Below are positions 7,833 through 15,572 of a stretch of 64,000 bases of DNA, piece by piece (within the stretch, counting starts at the first letter, position 1; every line of letters starts with the position of its first letter). A model generated the notes under the pieces. That model saw only the letters and a list, made by a program, of their open reading frames with translations. It made no database searches and had not been told where the DNA came from. The position numbers and the translations under genes are program-made. Source of the stretch: Streptosporangium carneum (GTDB lineage: Bacteria; Actinomycetota; Actinomycetes; Streptosporangiales; Streptosporangiaceae); assembly GCF_027922005.1 (NCBI RefSeq), contig NZ_BSEV01000008.1:216704-280703 (forward strand), written 5' to 3'.

Positions 7833-8052
7833 AACGGCAGAAGGCGTCAGGGCGGCGGCCGTCAGCGCTAAGCCGCCCTGGCGCACGTCCACGCCGCCTG
7901 GTCAACGACGGCGTCTCCATCGCCAACATGGACCTCGGCAAGAGCGTCGATGCGGACGGCGTCTTCCACGGGTTCCGCAGATGAACCGCTACGCCGCCGA
8001 GGAGCACGGAACGTCACCAGTAGGGGCTCTAGGGGATCTCAGCTCTGGTTTC

Positions 8053-8433
8053 TTAGCTTTTGGTTGGTCTGTCAGTGTCGGGGGCCAGGTGTGGGGTGTG
8101 CTTTCTGACCGCTTCCAGCAATTGGCTCTTCGACGGGTTGACCATCGCCTCTCCCGCCACGGTCACGGTCGGCACGGTCTCGTTTCCGTCCGCGACCGAA
8201 CGGACGAACGCCGCCGCGTCGGGGTCCGCCCAGATGTTGACCTCGTTGTAGCGCAGCCGCGTGAAGCGCAGTCGTGTGCGCAGCTTCATGCAGTACGTGC
8301 AGCCGGGCCGCCAGTAGACGACCACCCCCTTGTGGTCCGCGTCCTTGTATGACGCAGCCCGGCCCCGGCGAGGGAGGTTCGTGACGACCAGCAACGCGAG
8401 TGCGACGAGGAGAACGACCAGCGAAGGGGACAT
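8053..8433 (-). CDS. membrane-anchored glutaredoxin-like (mycoredoxin-type) protein
   Basis: A 126-residue thioredoxin-fold protein. Residues 4-19 are a hydrophobic membrane anchor (SLVVLLVALALLVVTN). The redox motif CTYC follows in YWRPGCTYCMKLRTRL (about 41-56). The cis-Pro segment is NETVPTVTVAG and the C-terminal NPSKSQLLEAV matches glutaredoxin family proteins. Actinobacterial mycoredoxins of this type reduce mycothiol mixed disulfides; the N-terminal anchor suggests work at the membrane. The ATG start has no strong Shine-Dalgarno sequence. Confidence 0.85.
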   Translation of the reverse strand: MSPSLVVLLVALALLVVTNLPRRGRAASYKDADHKGVVVYWRPGCTYCMKLRTRLRFTRLRYNEVNIWADPDAAAFVRSVADGNETVPTVTVAGEAMVNPSKSQLLEAVRKHTPHLAPDTDRPTKS

Positions 8434-8490
8434 GGGGGAAGTATCTCAAGGCCGCTTCACCTGCCCCTCCGCGCACCCTGCCGACCTTCA

Positions 8491-8700
8491 TCACTCCTGG
8501 AGGTGCCCGTGGCGGATGCTCCTCAGGAAGTCACTCCAGACACCCGGAGGGAAGGTCAGTACCGGGCCGGAAGGGTCCTTGCTGTCGCGGACCGCGACGA
8601 GGCCGGGAAGATTCGTCGCCACCTCAACGCAGTTGTCGTTGCTGCTGCCGCTAAGGCTGGACTTGCGGAACACGGCGGTAGACAAGTCAGGGGCGGTCAT
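8491..8700 (-). CDS. DUF397 domain protein
   Basis: A 69-residue protein with the complete DUF397 pattern: FRKSSLSGSSNDNCVEVA, VAVRDSKDPSGPVLTF and VWSDFLRSIRHG. DUF397 proteins nearly always sit beside an XRE/DUF5753 regulator in actinomycetes, as here, and some such pairs (BldB/WhiJ-like, AbaA-like) affect development or antibiotic production. The ATG start overlaps the last 14 bp of the upstream regulator gene and has GAGGAG 5-6 nt upstream, so the two are cotranslated. Confidence 0.92.
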   Translation of the reverse strand: MTAPDLSTAVFRKSSLSGSSNDNCVEVATNLPGLVAVRDSKDPSGPVLTFPPGVWSDFLRSIRHGHLQE

Positions 8701-9535
8701 GTTCACTCCTCGCCTCGGCGATAACCGCCGTGGACTCCTCGGGGGACAGGCACGTGTCAATGAGGCGCTCAAATGCCACCCTAAGGCTACGGACCTGATC
8801 AGTGGCTTCTACGTAGACATCTCCGCCAGGGCAACCGGTGTAGCCCACGTCAGGGTCCTCCGGATCGAAGGACAGCACCGAGAAAGCACCGTCCAGACCG
8901 ATGTGCGGGCCAGCCGCCAAAGGCAGGATCTGGATAGTGACGTTTGGCCGGTCGGCGACCTGGAGTAGATCGTCGAGTTGGCAAGCCATGACGGAAGACG
9001 GCCCTATCGGACGCCGTAGGGCTCCCTCATCCACCAGAGCGTGGAACGTGGGCGCGTTCGGCCCGAGCAGGTGAATCTTGCGGGTCATCCGGGCAGCCAC
9101 GCGACGCTCGATATCGGATGCGCCAAGGTCGGGGCGACCACCTCGGATCAGCTCCTGGGCGTACTCCTTGTGCTGGAGTAGGCCAGGAATCAACAGCGGC
9201 TCCCAAGTACGGATAACCGACGCATCTGCCTCTAGAACGACATATGAGCCCCCGAACACGTCATGGTACGCAGTCCACCAACCGCGCACGGCGGCATCCT
9301 TACATAGCTGGATCAGCCCGGCTTTCGTAGACGAGTCCGCACCGAAGAGGTCACAAGCGTGGCTGACGCTGGATGGCGTTAGAGCGATCCTTGCATTCTC
9401 GATCCGGTTCACCTTGCTGACTGACCAGCCAAGCTGGACGGCCACCTCCGCCACGCTAAGACCAGCATTCTCTCGAAGTCGTCGCAGCTCACGGCCTAGA
9501 CGGCGATGGCGAACGGTGGGGGACTTCATCGACAT
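8687..9535 (-). CDS. XRE family helix-turn-helix regulator with DUF5753 domain
   Basis: About 282 residues. The N-terminal XRE helix-turn-helix is at LRRLRENAGLSVAEVAVQLG and WSVSKVNRIENARI (about 16-55). The rest is a DUF5753 sensor-like domain (RTWEPLLIPGLLQHKEYAQEL, AARMTRKIHL, FHALVDEGALRRPIG, NVTIQILPLAAGPHIGLDG). It belongs to the WhiJ-like regulator class whose partner is the adjacent DUF397 protein. Start chosen at ATG 9535 just ahead of the conserved domain; an in-frame ATG at 9529 and an upstream start at 9598 are possible. Confidence 0.9.
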   Translation of the reverse strand: MSMKSPTVRHRRLGRELRRLRENAGLSVAEVAVQLGWSVSKVNRIENARIALTPSSVSHACDLFGADSSTKAGLIQLCKDAAVRGWWTAYHDVFGGSYVVLEADASVIRTWEPLLIPGLLQHKEYAQELIRGGRPDLGASDIERRVAARMTRKIHLLGPNAPTFHALVDEGALRRPIGPSSVMACQLDDLLQVADRPNVTIQILPLAAGPHIGLDGAFSVLSFDPEDPDVGYTGCPGGDVYVEATDQVRSLRVAFERLIDTCLSPEESTAVIAEARSEHDRP

Positions 9536-9687
9536 GACGGCATTCTGCCGCCCCTGTTCCAAAAACTCTACAGGCAAATCGCTTGCACAGGTGCGCATTG
9601 CACGTCAATGATGTGACCGGCACCCCCGAAGGGAACACTATGACGAAACCAGTTCGATCTATTTCCTATATGTCAGATTTTACCCCA

Positions 9688-9963
9688 TCAATCCCGCTCT
9701 TTACTCCACTTATCCGAACTATGCACAAAAGTTCCGATTTGCGGAACGGTATAAACGAACCCTTGATCCCTCAGGTACGCGACCACTTTTCGCGCAGTTG
9801 TGCGCGCAATACCGAACTCTTGGACCATCTGCGCTTCGGAGGGCACAAGGTGGCGGGGCAGGTACTCCCCCCGCTCAATCCTCCCCTGAAGGACCTCGAC
9901 CACTTGGATCCATATGGGCCGGTCAGGCTCAAACTCGATCACCAGACGAATGTAGACGCGCAC
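9688..9963 (-). CDS. GntR family transcriptional repressor, DNA-binding domain only
   Basis: A 91-residue protein consisting almost only of a GntR winged helix-turn-helix: PIWIQVVEVLQGRIERGEYL, VPSEAQMVQEFGIARTTARK, VVAYLRDQGFVYTVPQIGTF. There is no effector-binding domain, so it would act as a simple repressor, as in many integrative-element and XRE-linked loci. A 17-bp palindrome and iterated ACGAG boxes lie directly upstream of its start and are its likely operator. Confidence 0.88.
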   Translation of the reverse strand: MRVYIRLVIEFEPDRPIWIQVVEVLQGRIERGEYLPRHLVPSEAQMVQEFGIARTTARKVVAYLRDQGFVYTVPQIGTFVHSSDKWSKERD

Positions 9964-9965
9964 CT

Positions 9966-10011
9966 ACGAGCTAGATCATCTAGCTACGAGTGCACACGAG
10001 TACAGACGAGT
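9966..10011 (-). promoter_or_regulatory. GntR operator: palindrome plus ACGAG iterons
   Basis: AGCTAGAT-C-ATCTAGCT at 9969-9985 is a perfect palindrome. ACGAG occurs at 9966, 9986, 9996 and 10006, so the last three are spaced exactly 10 bp (one helical turn). The array starts 3 bp upstream of the GntR start codon. It is probably the autoregulatory operator (inference from position and symmetry). Confidence 0.65.
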
Positions 10012-10128
10012 AGATACAAGTATTCGAACATGCGAGCGACTTCACTGCCCAAATGACTCTATGAAACGGACCCGGCCGACGCTTGCCACGTCCGGACGGG
10101 TCCTTGATCAGGAAGGCACTCCTGACCC

Positions 10129-11058
10129 ATGACCAACCCTAGTGTTCCGGTCCTGGACCGGCTGTCGATCAGGGACGACTGCGGCTGCTTCGCCGACGCC
10201 GCACCGATGCCTATGGGGTGTGCCGACTGCGGTCACGCCCCCTACGCGCACGGCTGTCCCGGTCACCGCTCCGACCATGACTACGTCCAGCCGGACGGCG
10301 CGCTGATGGCGGCCCGTCTTCGGGAACGGCGTCGCGCCGGGGCGTGCGTTCTTCCCCGTGTCGCAGCGCCCGCAGAGGTGGCTCCAATCGCGACGGCCAA
10401 GGTGCCCGCCCAGCGCCGCCCCGAGCGGCCCGCCGTACGGACGTCACCGGCCGCCTCGGAGACGTCGCCCGCCCCGAAGACCGCCGCCCAGCCCCTGACA
10501 TCGAACGGGCCTGTTCGGAGCGAACCGCTGCCGTGCACGTCGGTCTCGGCCACACCACCGGTACGGCCGCCGCTGCCCAGAAGAACACGCCGTCCCCTCC
10601 CCCGCCCGCGTCCCCGATCCATCGGGCTGTCGCGGCCCGGCGGCCCACGGGTCGGCAGCTGTCGGCCTGCCCGCGACCGCCTGCCCCCGTCTCATGGCAC
10701 CGGCCAGGCCTGGACCGTCCCCGAGCTTCGGCCGCCCACGTCGTGCGGCGCGCCGCACGTTCTCCTCACCCACCCCACAAGCCGAGTCCGGCTGGACGCC
10801 CGCAGCTCCAGCCGAACCCTTGAGCGCGAAGGAGCGCGATCCATGGAGAATGCCAAGGCCATCCTGACGAGTCAGACGATCGAGGGCTGGCGGCTGATCC
10901 TCAGCGACGCCGGACGCTTCTGGGCCTTCCGTCAGGCGCCCTTCTCCATCGACGCGTTGCGCGCCGGGGCCGATCCCGCCGTGGACGCCGACACCTTCGC
11001 CGAGGTTCGGGACGCGGTGGAGCGGCAGGAGGAGATCGCCCGGCAGGTGACCTCGTGA
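10129..11058 (+). CDS. hypothetical protein with Cys/His-rich N-terminus, open through to a second unit
   Basis: The frame encodes up to 309 residues. Residues 1-70 look like a small zinc-binding module: C18, C20, C31, C34, H36, H41, C43, H46 and H50 in CADCGHAPYAHGCPGH context. Residues 75-235 are Pro/Arg/Ser-rich with no recognisable fold, and other frames there have equally plausible composition. The last 71 residues (from Met at 10843) form a compact domain with its own ribosome binding site. Either this is one protein with a disordered linker or two genes whose boundary is blurred by a frameshift in the Pro-rich part. Function unknown. Confidence 0.5.
   Translation: MTNPSVPVLDRLSIRDDCGCFADAAPMPMGCADCGHAPYAHGCPGHRSDHDYVQPDGALMAARLRERRRAGACVLPRVAAPAEVAPIATAKVPAQRRPERPAVRTSPAASETSPAPKTAAQPLTSNGPVRSEPLPCTSVSATPPVRPPLPRRTRRPLPRPRPRSIGLSRPGGPRVGSCRPARDRLPPSHGTGQAWTVPELRPPTSCGAPHVLLTHPTSRVRLDARSSSRTLEREGARSMENAKAILTSQTIEGWRLILSDAGRFWAFRQAPFSIDALRAGADPAVDADTFAEVRDAVERQEEIARQVTS
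10843..11058 (+). CDS. small unknown protein, internal start (paralogue 1 of 3)
   Basis: A 71-residue unit in frame with the preceding gene but with its own ATG and GAAGGAG about 10 nt upstream. It reads GWRLILSDAGRFWAFRQAP then an acidic helix VDADTFAEVRDAVERQEEIA. The pattern W-x-L/V-x(3-5)-G-x(3)-aromatic followed by an amphipathic helix recurs in the next two genes. It is a more natural gene than the C-terminus of a 309-residue protein. It overlaps the next gene by GTGA. Function unknown. Confidence 0.55.
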   Translation: MENAKAILTSQTIEGWRLILSDAGRFWAFRQAPFSIDALRAGADPAVDADTFAEVRDAVERQEEIARQVTS

Positions 11059-11447
11059 TCAGGCTGCGTCGCTCCCGCCCGCCGGGACGCCACCGCGACG
11101 GACAGCCGCACACCAGCGTCCACCGCCGCCTGTGGGACGGCCCCGCCCGGGATGAGGCCCAACGACTGGAACGTTCCATGCCTGCCTGGCTGGTTCTCTA
11201 CAGCCTGGGCAACCGCCGCTTCTACGCCATCGCCAGGCACTGGGAAACAGCCGAGCCGGTCATCGTCTGCGACGACACCGCCGAAGGGCTGGAAGCGCGG
11301 ATGCGCGAGGAGGAGACGGCCTTCGCCCGGACGCTCTCCGTGTCCCCTCTCCCGAACGGGCACCACGACGCTCCCTCCCCTCCGCGCATCGTCACTTCCC
11401 CGACGCGGGTGCCCGGACCGCCGCATCCCTACCAGTGGGTCGCATGA
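11055..11447 (+). CDS. small unknown protein (paralogue 2 of 3)
   Basis: Up to 130 residues; GTG start overlaps the previous stop (GTGA). The conserved core is AWLVLYSLGNRRFYAIARHW followed by AEGLEARMREEETAFAR. The N-terminal 40 residues (Arg/His-rich) and C-terminal 35 (Pro-rich) are low in information; an internal ATG at 11178 just ahead of the core is a possible start. Same beta-beta-alpha outline as its neighbours. It overlaps the next gene by ATGA, so the genes form one operon. Confidence 0.6.
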   Translation: MIRLRRSRPPGRHRDGQPHTSVHRRLWDGPARDEAQRLERSMPAWLVLYSLGNRRFYAIARHWETAEPVIVCDDTAEGLEARMREEETAFARTLSVSPLPNGHHDAPSPPRIVTSPTRVPGPPHPYQWVA

Positions 11448-11743
11448 ACACTGATCCACCGCCTCGTCCCAGCCGCCCCGACCCCGCACGGCGGCGGCAG
11501 TGCACCGCGTTGGAGGAGACGCATCCGGGCTGGCGGGTCTTTCACGACGCCGGAACCGGCAACAGCGTCTGGAGCGCCTACCGCCGCGCCTTCCCCACCA
11601 AACAGGAAGTCGCGGCAGGTGTCCGGCTCCTGATCAGGGCGGCCACCGCCGAGCAACTGGACGAGAAACTGAAGGCCCAGACCGAGATCCTGGCCGCCCT
11701 GCCTCCTCCGGAGCCGCCGATCACCCCTCGGACCTTCCTGTAG
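11444..11743 (+). CDS. small unknown protein (paralogue 3 of 3)
   Basis: A 99-residue protein; ATG overlaps the preceding stop. The core is GWRVFHDAGTGNSVWSAYRR followed by a long helix (LLIRAATAEQLDEKLKAQTEIL). It has the same order of elements as the two upstream units. Last gene of the cassette; convergent with the first RCC1-subtilisin gene, from which a strong hairpin separates it. Function unknown. Confidence 0.65.
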   Translation: MNTDPPPRPSRPDPARRRQCTALEETHPGWRVFHDAGTGNSVWSAYRRAFPTKQEVAAGVRLLIRAATAEQLDEKLKAQTEILAALPPPEPPITPRTFL

Positions 11744-11841
11744 GTCCTGACCGACCCGGTACGGCTCCGCGAACCCGCACGGCACGCCGTACCCCCTGAT
11801 CGTGCGACCCGGGAAGGAGTGGGGCACCTCGTCCTGTCCGC

Positions 11842-11878
11842 GTCCGGGCGGCCGCGCCCTTGTCACGGCCGCCCGGAC
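11842..11878. terminator. bidirectional hairpin between convergent genes
   Basis: GTCCGGGCGGCCG at 11842-11854 is perfectly complementary to 11866-11878. It sits between the end of the plus-strand cassette and the minus-strand protease stop. Confidence 0.75.
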
Positions 11879-11906
11879 TCGTTCGTCTGTGGAGCCAGGA
11901 TCTCGT

Positions 11907-14555
11907 CTAGGGAGCCAGGATCTCGTCGATCGCGGCGTGCAGGTTCGGGTGCGGGCCGATGTGGTGGAGGTCGGCGATGTGCTGGCCCGTGCCGGTGCTT
12001 CTGAGGGTGTCGTTGACCTCGACCGGGGTGAGCACCGCGCCCGCGTTCTTGGCCACTCCCTGGAGGTCGGCCACCACTCCGGCCACGATGGCGCCGGCGC
12101 TGGAGGTGCCGTTGAAGGTGCCGGCGTACAGCTTGTTCGGGTTGGTCTCCGAGGGGGTCAGTTCCTGCCAGCCGGGGGCGCCCAGCGTCGCCACGCACGC
12201 GCCGTAGGCCTGGACGTTCACCCGCAGGCCGTACGTGGAGAACGACAGCGCGCTCCGCTCCGGGGCCGGGCTGGAGCCGGTGCAGTTCGTCCCGCCGGGG
12301 CTGGGCGGCGATCCCGCACCGACCATGATGGCGCCGGAGTCGGGGCGGCCCATGATGGTGGTGGCGTAGGTGTCGCTGGAGTCGTCGAGGTCGTTGCCGC
12401 CGTTGCCCGCCGGCTCGACCACGGTCACCCCTGCCGCGACGGCCAGCACCGTCTGGTCGTAGACGCTGCTGTCCACCTCCCACGGGTACCAACCGCTGGA
12501 GGTCACGATCGCGACCTCGTACAGGATCACGTCGCCGGGGCTGGAGTGCGCGGTGGCGTAGGCGACGGCGTCGGGAACGGCGGTGCCGGACAGGTGCAGT
12601 GTGGCGTTCGGCGCGATGCCCGCGATGCCGACCCCGTTGTCGTCCTGGGCGCCGATGACTCCGGCGACGCCGGTGCCGTGGTGGACGGAGGAGTCGTTGG
12701 AGCACGGGTCGCCGAACATGGGCGGCACCTGGACCACCTCGCCGGCCGCGACGCGCCCGGCCAGGTCCTCATGGCACAGGTTCCACGAGTTCAGCACCCC
12801 GAGCAGTTCGACCGGGGACGTCCTGCCGGTGGTGGTGCCGTCGCCGAGACGGCCGCTGCCGTTGGCGCCCCAGACGTAGAGCCACTGGCCGAGCTTGGTG
12901 ACGTTGTGCGCCAGCCCGGCCGCGATCGTCTCGCTGTTCGCGGAGATCGCGATGGGGGTGGTGGAGTCGGTGGTGGTGCCGTTGCCGAGCTGCCCCTGGG
13001 CGTTGTCGCCCCAGGTGTAGGTGTCGGAGGTGGCCGACAACGTCGCGGCGACGCTGTGCAGCGAACCCGCCGACACGCTGCTGACGTTGGTCAGGCCGGA
13101 CACCGCGACCGGGGTCTTCCTGTCGGTGGTGGTGCCGTCGCCGAGCTGCCCCTGGGCGTTGTCGCCCCAGGCCTTGACCGTGCCGCCGGAGATCAGGGCG
13201 AGCACGTGGTCGGCGCGGCTGCTGACCTGGCTGACGCCGGTCAGGCCGGACACCGCGACCGGGGAGATCCTGTCGGTGGTGGTGCCGTCGCCGAGCTGCC
13301 CCTGGCTGTTGTCACCCCAGGCCTTGACCGTGCCGGTGGAGAGCACCGCGACCGAGTGGGCGGTTCCCGCCGCGACGGTGCCGAGCGTCGCGGACACCCC
13401 CGTGAGGCCGGGGACGGCGATCGCGACCGGCGAGTCGGTGCCCGCGTAGCCGAGCTGGCCCTGGCTGTTGTCGCCCCAGGCCCGGACGGTGCCGTCGGCC
13501 AGGACGGCCAGGGCATGGCCCGCGCCCGCGCTCACGCCCACCGCGTTGTAGATTCCGGCGACCTGCACCGGGACCGAGCTGTCGGTGAGGGTGCCGTTGC
13601 CGAGCTGACCCTGGCTGTTGTCGCCCCAGGCCCACACGGTGCCGTCGTTCTTCATTGCGACCGAGAAGGCGTTGCCCGCGGAGACGGCGGTGACGCCGGT
13701 CAGGCCGGGGACGGCGACCGGGACCTTCTTGGTCGTGGTGTGCCCCAGACCGAGCTGGCCCTGGGCGTTGTCACCCCACGACCACACCTGCCCGAACGTC
13801 GGGGCCCACGACACCAGCAGGGAGTGGTCGTCACCCGCCGCCACCGTCTGCTGCCCGTACAGCGGGGTCACCACGGACTGGACCTCGATGTCGGTGACCG
13901 TGATGCCGTCGCCCTTGCCGCCGGGCTGCGCGTTGGCGTAGTCGGCGTCGACCCCTCCGCCCTGGACGGAGTTGGCCGCGTTTCGGTACTTCTGGTGCGA
14001 GCTCAACGGCTCGGTGGGGGATGTCAGGATCGGCTTCGCCTGGGCGATCTCCACCGACGGCAGGGCGTTCAGGTCGCTCAGCAGCGACTCGATGCCCTTG
14101 GGCACGGTGACGACGAACCATGAGTTCAGGTCGGGCAGCTCCCGGCCGACCCGCTTCTCCAGCTGGAGGCGCTGCTGGGTGACCTTCGTCTCGGGGGTGG
14201 ACGACAGCGGCCTGATCGACGCGCCCTTGTACTTGGCCAGCACCCGCTGCACCTCGGAGGCGTCGGCCGAGTTCTCCGCGACCAGTTTGCGGTCGCGCAG
14301 CCGTACCTCCCGGTCGGCCTTGAACTTCACCGACAACTGGGTGGTGGAGAACCCCTTGGGAAGCGGCCCGTGCGTCCCGGGTGCCTTCCCCTTGTCCTTG
14401 CTGTGGTCATAGGCCTGAGCGGGTTCGGCCCAGGCTGTCCCCGCCGAGACCATCCCGGACAGCGCACCGACCGCCACGGCCAGCACGGCCGCGGCCAGTC
14501 GCCGACGCGACGACCATAAACTTCTATGAATCCGGGCATTGGAGTGAACGGACAA
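11907..14555 (-). CDS. secreted S8 subtilisin-like protease with RCC1 propeller inserted in the catalytic domain (copy 1)
   Basis: About 882 residues. Numbering below counts an extra TTG codon at 14558, which is in frame. Signal peptide: RRRLAAAVLAVAV core, cleavage after AWA (about 44). Propeptide-like region 70-190 (LNSWFVVTVPKGIESLLSDL). Catalytic Asp D223 in GDGITVTDIE. Then, instead of the usual short loop, about 350 residues of RCC1-type repeats with seven WGDN/WGAN motifs (W261, 311, 361, 414, 464, 516, 563). The protease fold resumes at WNLCHEDLAGRV, with catalytic H627 in HHGTGVAGVIGA, oxyanion N719 in AGNGG and nucleophile S819 in FNGTSSAGAIVAG. All catalytic residues are kept, so the enzyme is probably active outside the cell. 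TTG at 14555 is preferred because both paralogues start at that codon and GGAG spacing fits. Confidence 0.9.
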   Translation of the reverse strand: MSVHSNARIHRSLWSSRRRLAAAVLAVAVGALSGMVSAGTAWAEPAQAYDHSKDKGKAPGTHGPLPKGFSTTQLSVKFKADREVRLRDRKLVAENSADASEVQRVLAKYKGASIRPLSSTPETKVTQQRLQLEKRVGRELPDLNSWFVVTVPKGIESLLSDLNALPSVEIAQAKPILTSPTEPLSSHQKYRNAANSVQGGGVDADYANAQPGGKGDGITVTDIEVQSVVTPLYGQQTVAAGDDHSLLVSWAPTFGQVWSWGDNAQGQLGLGHTTTKKVPVAVPGLTGVTAVSAGNAFSVAMKNDGTVWAWGDNSQGQLGNGTLTDSSVPVQVAGIYNAVGVSAGAGHALAVLADGTVRAWGDNSQGQLGYAGTDSPVAIAVPGLTGVSATLGTVAAGTAHSVAVLSTGTVKAWGDNSQGQLGDGTTTDRISPVAVSGLTGVSQVSSRADHVLALISGGTVKAWGDNAQGQLGDGTTTDRKTPVAVSGLTNVSSVSAGSLHSVAATLSATSDTYTWGDNAQGQLGNGTTTDSTTPIAISANSETIAAGLAHNVTKLGQWLYVWGANGSGRLGDGTTTGRTSPVELLGVLNSWNLCHEDLAGRVAAGEVVQVPPMFGDPCSNDSSVHHGTGVAGVIGAQDDNGVGIAGIAPNATLHLSGTAVPDAVAYATAHSSPGDVILYEVAIVTSSGWYPWEVDSSVYDQTVLAVAAGVTVVEPAGNGGNDLDDSSDTYATTIMGRPDSGAIMVGAGSPPSPGGTNCTGSSPAPERSALSFSTYGLRVNVQAYGACVATLGAPGWQELTPSETNPNKLYAGTFNGTSSAGAIVAGVVADLQGVAKNAGAVLTPVEVNDTLRSTGTGQHIADLHHIGPHPNLHAAIDEILAP

Positions 14556-15572
14556 CAAACTCTCCTCTGGCGTCGTCTTCGACGCACGAGTTCAGAGCCT
14601 CACCATCAGTGACCCCGGGCATGCCGAACAGCGACGGCGTGCTTCCCGAGCGCATTGATCCGGAGCCTCGACGCCACCGGAAGGCCCATTACTCGCGCAA
14701 TCGACATACGTCATGAAAACAACAGACCCGACGAATAAGCATAGGCCGATCACCCACTTAAAAATCAACCTTTAATGCGATTTACACGATCGGCTGTTAA
14801 GTGGGCACACGGAGTTATTTCATCGATTCTTAAAAGGTTTGATCTGTCGCGAAAATTTAATGAGGGTACGCTTGACAGCGATCACAAAAGCCCGTAGAAA
14901 TGACGGTCATTCGATATTCGACCGCGTTCCGTGTCCGGCCGGTCGTCGTACGCGACCACGTCGCGGGAAGGGTGGCCCCCGGCGGGGGCCCGCCGGGCTT
15001 CCTTCCGGAGCCGGTGGACTTCCCTTCGGAGAAGGCGCGCACGAACCACCGGAGAAGGCTCGCACGGACCACGCGCTCTTCCCGGAACAGGACACTGCCA
15101 CGAGAGGGCGGCTTCCGGAGCGGAGCGGATCCGGGCGAAACCCCGGTGAAACAGAGCCGAAGGAAACACGCCCCTGACGGCCCTCATCGTGCGAGAATTT
15201 CGGACCTCATCGTGCGAGAAACACCCCGCCACACCACGGGGACGAACAAACGCGGTTCTCAGGGCACGAACACGGCACGGCGACGACCGGACGACACTCG
15301 CCCTCGCGAACGCCGCAGCCACATGCCGACGCGTGGAAAAGGCGAGTCGACGGCCGTCGACGCTCGGCCTCCGCCTCGAAATCCCGCACCCACTCGCCGA
15401 AGTCCCGCGTGTCTGTCATGTTCCGCACGGCACGGCTGGCATGTGCAGAAACGGCTGGCCTCGTGTGGAGGATTCGGTGGGGATTTTCCCGGCTGCGGTA
15501 GGGCACGCCCTACCCCCGGTACGGCTGCCGACATGACTGTCCTGGCGATCACGGGCCGACAGACTTCAGGGC
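14556..15572. other. 1-kb region upstream of protease copy 1, homologous to those of copies 2 and 3
   Basis: No convincing gene. The first 350 bp align by eye with 28805-29140 and 32177-32523, sharing blocks such as GATTTACACG, CGGAGT, ATCGATTC and the TTGACA element. Homology with the copy-3 locus goes on further (GGTGAAACAGA near 15145 and 32735). Frames on both strands are Arg-rich and inconsistent between loci, so this looks regulatory rather than coding. A 16-bp direct repeat, CCTCATCGTGCGAGAA, occurs at about 15182 and 15206. Confidence 0.5.
14872..14900 (+). promoter_or_regulatory. conserved sigma70-like promoter element, locus 1
   Basis: TTGACA (14872-14877), 17-bp spacer, TAGAAA (14895-14900) on the plus strand, pointing away from the protease gene. 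The same element with the same spacing is found upstream of both paralogues. No conserved reading frame follows it, so it may drive a noncoding RNA, or the motif may be a binding site for a regulator of the minus-strand protease. Confidence 0.5.

Noticed and set aside
7900..7984. Short coding-like fragment VNDGVSIANMDLGKSVDADG
   Set aside because: No start or ribosome binding site; possible remnant, function not assignable.
11802..14123. 773-codon open frame on the plus strand opposite protease copy 1 (similarly 26831-27967 and 29345-32140)
   Set aside because: It mirrors the GC-rich third positions of the protease gene; translation is Gly/Val/Arg-rich without folds, and the minus strand clearly encodes the protease.
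14857..15072. Minus-strand frame with slight similarity at its end to one at 32450-32731 (FCDRCQAYPH versus FFGRCQAHLNE)
   Set aside because: Explained by DNA homology of the upstream regions; the rest of the two frames does not align and neither has a ribosome binding site.
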